From Cercospora beticola (lineage: Eukaryota; Ascomycota; Dothideomycetes; Mycosphaerellales; Mycosphaerellaceae): a stretch of 64,000 nt of DNA. Location of the stretch: the NCBI RefSeq assembly GCF_033473495.1, contig NC_088936.1, positions 1,178,001 through 1,242,000 of the forward strand, written 5' to 3'. Under the pieces are notes generated by a model. The model made no database searches. It was not told where the DNA came from and saw only the letters and a program-made list of their open reading frames with translations. Of this stretch, positions 35,313 through 45,115 are shown one piece after another. The position numbers were made by a program, and so were the translations under genes. The stretch's first letter is position 1. Each line of letters starts with the position of its first letter.

Positions 35313-36519
35313 GCGTCCCGATGGTAAGCTTCCTACTGCGTAATCGCAGGTGGCGATTGTGCTGCTGCTGGCCGCGACCATACAGAGCAGCTGGTCGATA
35401 GATGAGATGTTTTGTTTGAAACAGCGACCAACGCACAGTGTTCGGCACACTTGCTGCAGACAGGCGAGAGTTTGATCTCCCGGCTGCCAATTACAGCAGG
35501 TCGCAGCACGCCTTGCTCTCTGGAAGCAGCAGAGCAAGCTCGATCAAGCCTCAAGCTCCAGATCCTTCGTGGAGGATCGAAACACAGCGCATTAGTCGCA
35601 GTACCTGCTAGAGGTACTGTAGTGCAGTATGCTATACGTAGTTTGCTCGGTGGCTGCACAACAAATGATGAGCCCTGCTTTAGCCGGCAGATGAATGGAG
35701 GCATACCATGCACATCTCAGTGCTGTGGATATGCTCTCTCCACGCGCCAACGCCTGAGCGATCGACCATTGGCGGTGACTCACGCCGAAAGTGCGCGCGG
35801 TGACGTTTGGGGCCCAAGAACAAGGCCGCACTGCTTGACACACACCAAGCAAAGCGCCTAGAGAGTCGCCGGAGGTGGAGTACAGGGCGAAAAGTGCTGG
35901 CGCAATGCAGAGTCTGCTGCAGCTCGTGTGCGTGCTGTCAGCCCACAGCCAATCCTGCTGGTGGTAGACCGCGGTGCCCCCCGCCTGTCGCTGTTGGAGC
36001 CTTGCCTAAGGCGTGCAAAGTGATCTGCGGCTTGGAGCGAGCTAGCAAGTCAAAGAATGCCATCACTGGCCATGATTGTCCCGATGCCGCACCGCGTCCG
36101 GTGTGAGAGCTTGCGATGCCGATGGGTGCTCGCTTTTTTCTGCCCTAGCGGCGGCGGCGGTGGCGCGGTGGTGGGCGTGACGGCGGACGGTGGACGAGAA
36201 GTAGACGGCGATGATGCTCGCCGCCGGTCCATAGAATTGCGGTGGTGCCGGCTCGCAGGCCGTTTTCGAGGCCTTGCCTGTTATGATGAAGTTGCGGCAG
36301 TAGCCTTCCAGACCTGGGTCCTGCCTGCTACGCTCAGCACTGACGGCCTGCTGAAGTCTGTCTCCGTTCTCTTGGTTCTCGCACATCCAACCCATCCACC
36401 GCGCCCTCTATTCCTACACCACCACACCCTTCTGGAATCCCGCTCCCTCGTCTGGCTCGCCGTCCATTTGTGACGAGCCAGTAGAGGGCACCTTTTGGAT
36501 CGGGCCGCCGCGCAATTTC
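35313..36519. other. Intergenic stretch before acrB
   Basis: About 1.2 kb between the end of the hotdog gene and the acrB start, both plus strand. No supportable gene; GC-rich CGG/GGC runs occur at about 36150-36190. It should include the acrB promoter. Confidence 0.4.
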
Positions 36520-39500
36520 ATGCCTCCAAAGGCAAGCAAGTCGAGAAACGCATCCAACCGAGACACCCACGACAAAGGCCTCGCCCCGCCCGGCAAGCGT
36601 CTGCCACGCCAGCGATCCACCGGCCAGCTGAACGCCCAGTCAAATGGCAAGTCGACGTCCGCTGCTCCGCCTCCGCCCCTTCCCTCGACGGGTTTAAACC
36701 AAGGCTTCAAATTTCCACGACCGCAAGACACTTCGACAGCGCACTGTGCCTCTGCTGCTGCCGCCAAGGAACATGTGGCCGCGACGGAGGGCACGCAAAG
36801 AGACAGGACCCCATCAGACGGATCGCTAGACGACACCGTGCCCAGCGAAGAGATGGTGGACAACGCGCCGGAGGCAGTGACTCCGCTGCTCGAAGTCCCG
36901 CACGCGCCAGCAGACAAAGCCTTGCTCCCTCGCAGTGCTGCCGCGCCGTGCTCTGTCTCGACCATTCTGCACTACTACCCGCTACGCGACGCCATCTCCA
37001 TCCTCATCCTCTTACTCTCTCTGCCACCTACACTGGTCCTGGTCATCCAAGCTCTGTTTGCCTCGCTGACTTTTGTCCCGCCGACTGCTGGTATCTCGCT
37101 CTCGACGCTACCAAACATCAAGGAGTTGTTCCACTCGCCGAATTTTGGAACCCCGGCAATGATGACCGTTTTGTTCGTGGACTTCATCTTTGGCCTGGGC
37201 TGGTTAACCATCTATCAGCCTGCGCAAGCCATATTCTTGGATATGTCGCACGCAGTAATTGCAGTCTCTCTCAGCGGCGCAGCAGCAACTCCAGACGGGC
37301 CTACGTACACAATAGCCTTGTCTGCACTCTTGGTCTGCATCGTCCACGTGCTCCGGTATAAAGCGATACATCTCACAACACTTGACTACATCCGCTCCGT
37401 CTACTACAGTAGATTTGGCGGCGGTATGAGTTATGAGCCTTTGTATTCTGCACAGCATTTTCATTCTTCACCGATACTGGATCGTGGAATTTTCTTCAAT
37501 GCCATCCGAGCCTTTCTCGGTATACACATCGTTTCACAGGGCATCACGACGTATATTAGACGCACTCTCGCCAACGCCAAAGCTAGCGAAAAGGACCCTC
37601 TCATTCCTCAAATCACGAAAACCGACACCGAAGCAATCGCTGGAACGGAGGCCACCGGTCGTTCTAGCGCCAATGCAGCAGAAACATCACAGCCCTTGCA
37701 TGCTATTTCTGCGACTGATGGCCGCCCTCCTGGCCTGCCTCCTGCGCAACGCGAAAACAAGGCGCGGGAGTCGAGCAGCAGGAAGAAGCGGAAGCAGGCC
37801 AACCAGATACGGAGCCAGCAACCGCTTTGGGCTGCTATTGCAAGTACCAAAGTCACTTTCGTCAAAGAGATGGAGCAGCGAGACGCGGCAGACGATGCGC
37901 GCGAAGCCTCTGTTATGACAAACAACTCAAGCAACACTTACATCAACGCTATCAACTCTACCACCGACCGAATCTGGATCTGCGAAGTCAGGGACACGGA
38001 GATTTTCTTCGCTGTAGACCTCACCGCGGATGCCGCAGCCGAAAATGTGGATGACAAGGATGGGTCGCACTCGATCCCTGCGGGAATCGATAGGTCCAAA
38101 CCTTTTTTCATTCGCATCAATGGAGCGACCTGGACTTCGACCAGGATTGTGTCCAGCGAAGAAGACAACAGTCTGGCTGGCAACAGTTTCGTTGGCGAAA
38201 TTTTTGGTCTGGCGCCTCTCAGCAGCTATCTTTGCGAAGTGGTGAGCATCGCCAAGCATTGTACACTATGCTCGGTGAGCTTGATCACTCAGCCTGCACC
38301 TTCCGCGGAACAGGCAGCTGCTGTACCACCTCCACCGCAACACTCAGCGCTGCGGCCCGCGTCTCCCATCACGACTCTCAAACAGTCCATCCAATCGGCT
38401 GAGGCCAAACTCAATGAGATTCGTAATCGTTCGAAGAAAGCCAAGAAGGACCAACGAGGAGCCCATGCTGACATCAAGAGGGAGATTCAAACTCTGAAAA
38501 ACAAGCTCACCTCTTTTTCCGATATCGACGAAAGGCAGGAAAAGAGGCTGCAGCAGATCAGCCAGCACAAGAATCAAGCCGAGGAAGCCACCAAGGAGAT
38601 CCGAGAACAGATCGAAGAGCTTGGAGACATCCCTGCCCAGGATGTGGCCGCTTCTAATGCGATGCGCCAGCGATGGCAATCTGCGCTGAATTCCATGAAC
38701 TCGGCACAGGCGGAACTGGACAATGCCAAGGCTGACAAGGACCGGGACCTGAACACCATCAGGAGCGACATCAGTGCATCCGAAACTCGCAAAGAGAGGC
38801 TTGTCAGCAAGATGGCGCAGCGTGCTGCCGAGCTCGACAGGCTTCAGAACAAGCAGCAGGAACAGATGTCTGCCAAGCAAAAATTCGAGTTCGATCGGCT
38901 GCAGGCACTGAATGAGCGGGAGAATCGGGAGAACCAGTTGCGCTTTCTCATTGCCCAGATGGAGGAACAAATACAGGCGGAAAACAGTAAGGCTTTTTCC
39001 GCTTACCAGGAGTCCGCTGCGTTGTCCAACTTCGCTACGCACCCACCTCCGTATTCCTCACATACGCCGCCACTGCCTGTCGCCGCCAATGGTCCTTCCA
39101 CAATGGGCCCACATCTGTTCGGCTCACCGTTCTCTGGCAACATGAACGGCTATGGCGCTCCGCGTGGTCGCAGCTCTTCGATGCTTAGTCAGTACTCCGG
39201 CTTCACCGACAACGGCGATGAGTTTCACTTCGCGCCAACAGGAGAGACTCAAGTTCGGCAACAACCTCACTCGCAGACCTGGCCGGTACAGCAAAACTCC
39301 ACCGTCCTCGGTGCTATGGATGACCGCAAGGCCAGCGATGGCGATGGTTCCGGTTCTGCTTCTCGCTCTGGTTCCACGAGTGGTAGCACCAGCCAGAACG
39401 GTAGCGCAGCTCTCATGGATGGTCCGAGCATTCTGAATGGAGTCCTCTCCAACGGCTCGAATAGCCCTCGACCTGAAGCCAAGCCGTTCATCCCTTCTGG

Positions 39501-39603
39501 CCTGCATGTGCAACATAAGCCGAATCCTGGTGTTATCGGGCCACCGAGTAAGAAGACTCCGCCTCAGAGTCCGACTGAACAGACGGGTTCGAATGGTACA
39601 TAG
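36520..39603 (+). CDS. acrB: AcrB-type ubiquitination network membrane protein
   Basis: Single exon, 1027 residues. A disordered Pro/Ser-rich N-terminus (to about 150) leads to three hydrophobic segments: DAISILILLLSLPPTLVLVI, MMTVLFVDFIFGLGWLTIY and TIALSALLVCIVHVL. A central soluble domain with fibronectin-like character (FFIRINGATWTS... LSSYLCEVVSI) is followed by a long coiled coil, about residues 620-830, rich in K/E/Q (IKREIQTLKNKL, RERENRENQL type). A Ser/Gly/Pro-rich tail ends the protein. Length, three membrane segments and coiled coil fit Aspergillus nidulans AcrB, linked genetically to creB/creC-related deubiquitination and to acriflavine resistance. Molecular activity is not known. 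The assignment rests on architecture and remembered family features rather than an alignment. Confidence 0.8.
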   Translation: MPPKASKSRNASNRDTHDKGLAPPGKRLPRQRSTGQLNAQSNGKSTSAAPPPPLPSTGLNQGFKFPRPQDTSTAHCASAAAAKEHVAATEGTQRDRTPSDGSLDDTVPSEEMVDNAPEAVTPLLEVPHAPADKALLPRSAAAPCSVSTILHYYPLRDAISILILLLSLPPTLVLVIQALFASLTFVPPTAGISLSTLPNIKELFHSPNFGTPAMMTVLFVDFIFGLGWLTIYQPAQAIFLDMSHAVIAVSLSGAAATPDGPTYTIALSALLVCIVHVLRYKAIHLTTLDYIRSVYYSRFGGGMSYEPLYSAQHFHSSPILDRGIFFNAIRAFLGIHIVSQGITTYIRRTLANAKASEKDPLIPQITKTDTEAIAGTEATGRSSANAAETSQPLHAISATDGRPPGLPPAQRENKARESSSRKKRKQANQIRSQQPLWAAIASTKVTFVKEMEQRDAADDAREASVMTNNSSNTYINAINSTTDRIWICEVRDTEIFFAVDLTADAAAENVDDKDGSHSIPAGIDRSKPFFIRINGATWTSTRIVSSEEDNSLAGNSFVGEIFGLAPLSSYLCEVVSIAKHCTLCSVSLITQPAPSAEQAAAVPPPPQHSALRPASPITTLKQSIQSAEAKLNEIRNRSKKAKKDQRGAHADIKREIQTLKNKLTSFSDIDERQEKRLQQISQHKNQAEEATKEIREQIEELGDIPAQDVAASNAMRQRWQSALNSMNSAQAELDNAKADKDRDLNTIRSDISASETRKERLVSKMAQRAAELDRLQNKQQEQMSAKQKFEFDRLQALNERENRENQLRFLIAQMEEQIQAENSKAFSAYQESAALSNFATHPPPYSSHTPPLPVAANGPSTMGPHLFGSPFSGNMNGYGAPRGRSSSMLSQYSGFTDNGDEFHFAPTGETQVRQQPHSQTWPVQQNSTVLGAMDDRKASDGDGSGSASRSGSTSGSTSQNGSAALMDGPSILNGVLSNGSNSPRPEAKPFIPSGLHVQHKPNPGVIGPPSKKTPPQSPTEQTGSNGT

Positions 39604-40123
39604 TGCTTGTTATCGTCGAATGTAAATGTGGTTTTCGTGTTGTGATCAAGACTCCACTTTTTGGTTGCCCTTCGTTTCAGTCTCGGTTGGCTTGTTCTAA
39701 CCTTGGCGTGTCACGGTGTCGCTGACTTTGCTGTTGTTTGTGCTTGGCCTTGGACTTCCGGTGATGCCAAGGCCTTAGGGTTACGTGAGCAATAAGTGGT
39801 GGGACTGACGGTGACGACGTGGTCTTCGTCCTGAGAGGTCCGGTGGCAATATTATGGGATCCCAGTACGTATTTTACAATGCTTGTGTGTTTTGAGTCAA
39901 ATCGGAGCACATCTAATGACGCTATGTGGGAATGTTCGAATTTGGGCGTTTGCTGAAAACTAGTGTAATGCAGAAGGTCGTGGAGACTGTGTGCGAGTTG
40001 CAGGCAGGACGGGCGTCTACAGCACAGAGGCATGACCAACGAAGGAGGAAAAGTGGCAGAAAAGTACGAAGAGCCCATCAAAGTCCAAGTTTCGCCGTTG
40101 GTCTACTACCTGTTGAGGCTGCC
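39604..40123. other. Convergent 3' intergenic region (acrB / KEL3)
   Basis: About 520 bp between the two stops. It contains a telomere-like element at 39771-39783 (listed separately) and no supportable gene. Confidence 0.45.
39771..39783 (+). promoter_or_regulatory. Telomere-like GGCCTTAGGGTTA site
   Basis: One copy of GCCTTAGGGTTA preceded by G, between two convergent genes. The same 12-mer occurs twice in the array at 58907-58940 on the other strand. TTAGGGTTA is the target type of TRF/Tbf1-like Myb proteins, but binding here is only possible, not shown. Confidence 0.35.
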
Positions 40124-42157
40124 TCATCTCCTCCTCCCTACTCCACCACCTTCTCCACCCGCGTTCGCCCCACCCCTATCCTTCAAGCTCACCACTTCTC
40201 CAATACCCGCTTCTTCCTGTTCGTCTTCCAAAGCTTGGACCTCCTCTCTCACATCCCACCACTTCTGCTCTGCTCTTGAGAAAGCTTTCTGCCGGATCTC
40301 CTTCACAGATCTGTTCTCAACGTTGCGCATATACTTCATGGCTTCGAGCTCGATATCTTGCCATTCAGTTGACGAGCGAGAGAAGAACTCGCGCAAAGAC
40401 TCAAAGGGGCGGGGCATAGGCGAAGTATCCTTTTCTGCAGTGGCAAAATCTTGCTCTTCGGGCTCATCGTTGATCGTCGCCGATGGAGCCACAGATTCGC
40501 TGTAGACGGATGTGGCGGGTGTGCTTGGTGCTGGGCCCTCGTCCTCTCCTTCAGAGTCATCTGAACCTTCGTCGTCCTCGTCTTCTTCGCTGTCCTCGTC
40601 GTCTTCTTCGTCATCGCTTCCTTGCCAGTCTTGTAATTCGCGCTTGAAGACTTCCTTTACGCCGTCGAGTTTGCCGAGATCGATAGACCACATTTCGTCA
40701 AAGGTATATTCTTGATCGCCCTTTTCGAATGTGCCGCCGAAGATATAGAGCGTGTCTTCTTGTACCGTGAGCTGAGCATTGAATCTTGGGTGCGGCATTT
40801 CCCACATTGTGGGTTTCTCGATCTTCGCTGGCTCATCCTCATCTTCGCTGTTGTTTGCGGGACTGCCACGAATAGCTTCATCGTCATCGTCGAGCTTTCC
40901 CTTGCCCTCAATGAGCGCCAAATTTCGCAGCAGTTCCTCTTCATCTGCTTTGCCTCGTCCACGCTTGGCACGGTCGGCATTGGCCACGGCTTTCTTGCCA
41001 GGCGCTCTAGGTCTTCGCAGACCAAGCTCGAAGAATCTGTTGCGATCGATGTTGTACGCGTGGAGTTTGTTGAAGAACTCGCTGTCCATGCCTTCTTCGC
41101 TCTCTTCGACATCGTGCACGCCACCGAATGCTATCCCTCGACCCTTGTGATATGTCATTGTCGCACCAGCCCTTGGCGGATTGGGAGCGTTGACAGGACG
41201 TTTCCGTCGTTCCCATCTGACAGTAGGCGGTGACTTGGCTGGAGCATCAGCCGCAGGCGGCGTGATCTGCAGAAACCAAGTATCTTGATGCACCATTGGC
41301 TTCATGATCACTCGCGAAGAGCCAGGCTTGTTCCCCTTGGACTTCACTGCGGCGGATGCTTTGACTCTAGAGTAGCCTCCAAATAGCATGGCTCCCTTCT
41401 CATGCGGCAGCAGAGTGAACGATGATCGGGCATCTGGTTTCCCCGAAGCGGGTGGTAGCGCTGGCTGATGCCACATAAACTGCTGTGTATCGTAGAGCCA
41501 CACATCCTGTAAGTATTTTGTCTGCTGACTCGTATCCTGGAAGCCTCCGAACAGAACAATATAGTTCTTGAAGTATGTCATGCGGTGACCACTCCGAGCG
41601 GGCGGCCCTCCTTTACCTTCGAGCTTCATCCATTCTCTGGTAGCAGGATCAAGTTTCCAGAAGTCGTTGTAATGATAGAACGTGCCCTGCTTTGGACTCG
41701 AGAACTCTCCCCCGAAAAGATAAATCCCGCCACTATTTCCACCCTGACACATAGCATGGCCTGAGCGAGGAAGAGGAGAGTTCGGCGATGTGACCTTCCG
41801 CCATGAGTCTTGATTTATCTTGTAGACGAATAGATCACTGAAGAAGTGAGCGAGTGCTCCATTGTAATACTCGCCACCGAAGAGGAACAGCTCGCTGCTG
41901 TTGCTTGGCGAGGCAACCAAAGTTGCTGATGATCTCGGCGAGGGTGGTTCGGAAGGTGTCTCGGTGACTTTCAAGAATTGCTCCTGCTGCTTCTGATATT
42001 CGGCGAGAATTGCATCAAGGTCAGCCTCATCTTCGACGTCTGAATCATCTTTGTTCTTTGCAGATTTCTTCTTTTCTGATTTGGCAGACTTCTTGCTTGC
42101 CTTCTCTGCCTTTTTCGCTTTCAGAGCGGCCTTGTCCTTCTTCTTGTCTTTGGCCAT
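40124..42157 (-). CDS. KEL3: Kelch-repeat protein, KEL3/KLHDC4-like
   Basis: Single exon, 677 residues. The N-terminus is a lysine-rich run (KKKDKAALKAKKAEKASKK). At least five kelch blades follow: ELFLFGGEYYNG, GIYLFGGEFSSP, YIVLFGGFQDTS, GAMLFGGYSRVK, GIAFGGVHDVEE and the late TLYIFGGTFEKG, with the usual W and Y spacing. A DUF4110-type C-terminal domain (RPFESLREFFSRSSTEWQ... KEIRQKAFSRAEQKWW) comes after an acidic run of about 40 residues. This order is that of yeast Kel3 and human KLHDC4, cytoplasmic beta-propeller proteins of unclear function. Starts are 162 bp from the divergent prolyl aminopeptidase gene. Confidence 0.9.
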   Translation of the reverse strand: MAKDKKKDKAALKAKKAEKASKKSAKSEKKKSAKNKDDSDVEDEADLDAILAEYQKQQEQFLKVTETPSEPPSPRSSATLVASPSNSSELFLFGGEYYNGALAHFFSDLFVYKINQDSWRKVTSPNSPLPRSGHAMCQGGNSGGIYLFGGEFSSPKQGTFYHYNDFWKLDPATREWMKLEGKGGPPARSGHRMTYFKNYIVLFGGFQDTSQQTKYLQDVWLYDTQQFMWHQPALPPASGKPDARSSFTLLPHEKGAMLFGGYSRVKASAAVKSKGNKPGSSRVIMKPMVHQDTWFLQITPPAADAPAKSPPTVRWERRKRPVNAPNPPRAGATMTYHKGRGIAFGGVHDVEESEEGMDSEFFNKLHAYNIDRNRFFELGLRRPRAPGKKAVANADRAKRGRGKADEEELLRNLALIEGKGKLDDDDEAIRGSPANNSEDEDEPAKIEKPTMWEMPHPRFNAQLTVQEDTLYIFGGTFEKGDQEYTFDEMWSIDLGKLDGVKEVFKRELQDWQGSDDEEDDEDSEEDEDDEGSDDSEGEDEGPAPSTPATSVYSESVAPSATINDEPEEQDFATAEKDTSPMPRPFESLREFFSRSSTEWQDIELEAMKYMRNVENRSVKEIRQKAFSRAEQKWWDVREEVQALEDEQEEAGIGEVVSLKDRGGANAGGEGGGVGRRR

Positions 42158-42319
42158 CGTCGAAGGTGTGTAGTTGGTGTTCCGAAAAAGGTCTATATTT
42201 GCTGCGATATTGACCCACCATCGGTGTTCGGGAAGTGGAGCTCCGGAAGCGTGCCTTCCTACTTCAGCTTCACCTTGCCCGCCAAGACATCAACCACGAA
42301 CAACCACATTAACTCACCC

Positions 42320-43799
42320 ATGAACATTCTCCGAAGAAAAATGTCGTCAATCGCAGTCGCTCCGGCGAAGATCGTGAGCGAAAAGAGCCATCAAGTTGCT
42401 GGCAGGTCTTCTCATCCGAGCATCTTCGAAAGTCATGCTAACCACGACGGCAGGCAAGCTGAGCATAACCGAGCACTTCTTTGACGTGCCTAAAGACTAC
42501 AGTAAACCAGAAGCCGGTACAATCCGTGTCTTCGGACGTAGTGTTCGCAAACACGAGAATCCTGTGGTCCCCAAACCTGAAGCAGAACGCAAGACAGCAT
42601 CTCAGCTCCCATGGATCGTCTATCTCAACGGCGGTCCAGGGCTAGAATGCCGCCCTCCACACCACTATCCCTTCGTTCATCGACTTCTCGATGCCGGATA
42701 CCAAGCTTTCTTCCTCGATCAACGAGGTACAGGTCTCTCCACTCCTGTCACAGCATCCACATTAGGACTCCGGGGCTACAACGACGTCCAAGCCGAGTAC
42801 TTGAAGCTTTATCGCGCAGACAACATCGTACGAGACTGTGAAGCAATCCGTCAAGCCCTAACAGCAGACTATCCTCCCGAAAAGCAGAAATGGAGCACAA
42901 TCGGACAATCCTTCGGCGGCTTCTGTACCATCACCTATCTATCCTTCTACCCTGAAGGTCTTCGAGAGTCATTCCTCTTTGGCGGTCTGCAGCCACTCGT
43001 CTCAACGCCAGACGATGTCTACAGACGTCTATACCGCAAAGTCGCAGAACGAAACAAAGTCTACTACGCCAAATACCCCGAAGACGTAGAACGCGTCAAG
43101 AACATCCTCACATACCTTTCCCGCTTCGGCGACGGCAAAATCAAACTTCCCTCCGAAGGAACCCTCACCCGAAGACGCTTCCTAGCCATGGGAATCGCAC
43201 TAGGAATGCACGGCGGACTAGACAGCGTACATGATATTGTGCAACGAGCAAACAACGACATTGAACTTTTCGGGCACCTGACACGCGGGACATTAGCAGC
43301 AATTGACTCTTCCTCTCCGTTCGATAATCATCTCATCTACGCCATCCTGCACGAACCCATATACTGTTCTGGACCCAACAAAGGCGCACCAAACTGGTCC
43401 GCGCATCGCTTACAATCTGAATATCCAGAATTCAGCATCGATGATCGGAAAGATGATTCCCAACCGATCTATTTCACAGGTGAAATGGTGTACCCTTGGA
43501 TGTTCGAAGACTATGCCGAATTGCGCAAAGTGCAAGACGTAGCGGAGCGCATCGCGAAGGAAGAAAACTGGCCGGCCTTGTTCGATGAGGAACAGTTGCA
43601 GAAGAATGAAGTTCCAGTATATGCTGCGAGTTATGTGGAAGATATGTATGTGGATTTTGATCTCGCGAGTGAGACGGCGAAGAAGATCAAGGGAGCCAAA
43701 GTGTTTACGACGAATGTTATGTTCCATGATGCGATCCGGTCGAAGATGGATGACGTGGTGAGGCAGGCGTTCGCTTTGAGGGATGATGTTCTGGACTAG
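42320..43799 (+). CDS. Prolyl aminopeptidase (S33 alpha/beta hydrolase)
   Basis: Removes N-terminal proline from peptides. Exon 1 42320..42401, 52-nt intron 42402..42453, exon 2 42454..43799; about 475 residues, with a second in-frame ATG at 42341. The intron starts with GC: G|GCAGGT...GCTAACCACGACGGCAG|GC. Only this junction links KSHQVAG to KLSITEHFFDVPKDYS, as the family requires. The S33 oxyanion motif is LNGGPG, followed by FLDQRGTGLS, the nucleophile elbow GQSFGG and a C-terminal His region FHDAIRS. The size exceeds bacterial Pip (about 315) as in other fungal enzymes because of a larger cap. Probably cytosolic since no signal peptide is seen. The gene diverges from KEL3 by 162 bp. Confidence 0.88.
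42402..42453 (+). other. GC-AG intron in the prolyl aminopeptidase gene
   Basis: A 52-nt intron with donor GCAGGT and a perfect GCTAAC branch 13 nt before the acceptor. All nearby AG acceptors have phase 1, and no GT donor in exon 1 has that phase. Using the GT four bases downstream (GGCAG|GTCT) gives a frameshift and a stop after about ten codons. Confidence 0.8.
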
Positions 43800-44213
43800 A
43801 GTTGCTCAGTGCCGGCAACTGTATGTTGCGAGATTTGGGCCGTTGTGATTGGAGGGTTGAACCGGAGGAAGTGCATAGATGTGTCCAGCAGCTGTGAGCT
43901 TGTATAGCCAGATGAATGACCGAATCGAAAGTCTTGACGAGAATCTTTTCCTTCGGCAGGTTGTGCTCGATCCTTGGTCTCAGTTGATCTGCGTATCGTT
44001 GATGTGTATCACAGGCGAGCCTCAGCGAGCCCTAGGCAGTCAGTGCACCTCAGCTCTCGATATCTCGGGTGGAGCGAGCAATGCGCAATTCACAAGTAAA
44101 GAAAATCTTCATTTGATGCCAATGCATGCCCCAGCTGTAGCGTTCTTTCAGCCACTTGCTGTGCCATATTTACAATGTGGTGTCTGGAAACCCTCTCTCT
44201 TCTCGTCCCTCTT
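43800..44213. other. Convergent 3' region (aminopeptidase / NDUFB9-like)
   Basis: About 410 bp between two stops. A plus-strand open frame crosses it but is antisense to the NDUFB9-like exons and lacks any domain. Confidence 0.4.
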
Positions 44214-44745
44214 CTACAGATGCATTGGCGGCGGAGCTATAGCAGTCAGTCAGACAGATCCAGTCGCGCAGTCGGGGGTGATGAGTATCCACGTACGGTC
44301 CAAATTGGGGCAAGGCAAGTTTCGCTCGTACTTGCTTCCACCGGGAGCGGTTGGTGGTCTGTACGGGTCGGGGTGCTTCCACTTCTCTAGTAGTTGTTTT
44401 GTTTCTTCGATGAGAGCCTGTATCACGAGAATATCGTCTTAGTATCCATGTCTTCCTGCTCTCTTCCTAAATCCTTTGTCCTTCTCTATCAAGGTATGGA
44501 TGCGGGCGTAGACGTACTGCTTGCTGTCTCGGCTGTGTGACGTTCTTGTTCGCTTCGAAGAGGGAGCGGATGTACAAGGCCTGGCCGCGCCAGATGTAGC
44601 GGTGGACGGCCCAGTCGAGGGAGAGCTTGAGGGCGCGGCGGTAGAGGGAGCTATAGGAGGGAGGTGAGGATTAGTAAAGTCGTGCAGCCATTGGAGGAGC
44701 TTCAATGCAGGCTGCGTACAGGACCTGGGTGCGTGCGGCGGACAT
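44214..44745 (-). CDS. Complex I LYR subunit, NDUFB9 (B22)-like
   Basis: Accessory subunit of mitochondrial NADH:ubiquinone oxidoreductase. Four short exons: 44745..44720, 44650..44518, 44417..44297, 44236..44214; 100 residues. Assembled protein starts MSAARTQVLSLYRRALKLS, giving the LYR motif SLYRRAL, then WAVHRYIWRGQALYIRSLFEANK, and ends in the B22-typical LLEKWKHPDPYRPPTAPGG, SKYERNLPCPNLDPPPPMHL. Introns: GTACGC..CTATAG with branch ACTAAT, GTACGT..ACAG with branch ACTAAG, GTACGT..CTATAG with branch CTGAC. All phases agree. The gene is head to head with KGD2, 370 bp apart. No open frame longer than about 40 codons covers it, so it would be missed by simple ORF calling. Confidence 0.9.
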
Positions 44746-45115
44746 GTCGGCGGTGATGACCGGGCGCGAGGCCTCGGGGAGTGGTGGTGTGTCAGGTAGG
44801 CAAGGCGCAGAAGACAGCCGAGAGTATGCGCGCCCGGTTTGTCCCCTTGGTGTCGGCGGTGGAGTGCGTGGCAGTGGTGTTTGGGGTCTTGGATGAGGCA
44901 GCGCCCGGCTTGTTCCCGATTCCGAAAGGTTCCTACAGAGTGCGGCTCTTCTCGCTCCTGGCTGCTTGTGACGAAAGAAGACCTGAGTGGTCGATCAGCT
45001 TCCTCTTCTTCGAGCTGTACATACACACACACAACGCACCACTTCTCACGCGACATCTCTCCTTTCCTTCGTTCTCGAGAGCTCCTCAAAGGCAGCCTGC
45101 CGTCTCTCGCCCACC
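44746..45115. promoter_or_regulatory. Shared promoter NDUFB9-like / KGD2
   Basis: A 370-bp divergent region between a complex I subunit and a TCA-cycle enzyme. No gene inside. A joint respiratory control is plausible; I recognised no specific site such as CCAAT with confidence. Confidence 0.45.

Noticed and set aside
38344..39042. 232-codon minus-strand open frame
   Set aside because: Antisense shadow of the acrB coiled-coil region; Leu-rich because Gln/Glu/Lys codons read as Leu/Phe/Leu on the other strand.
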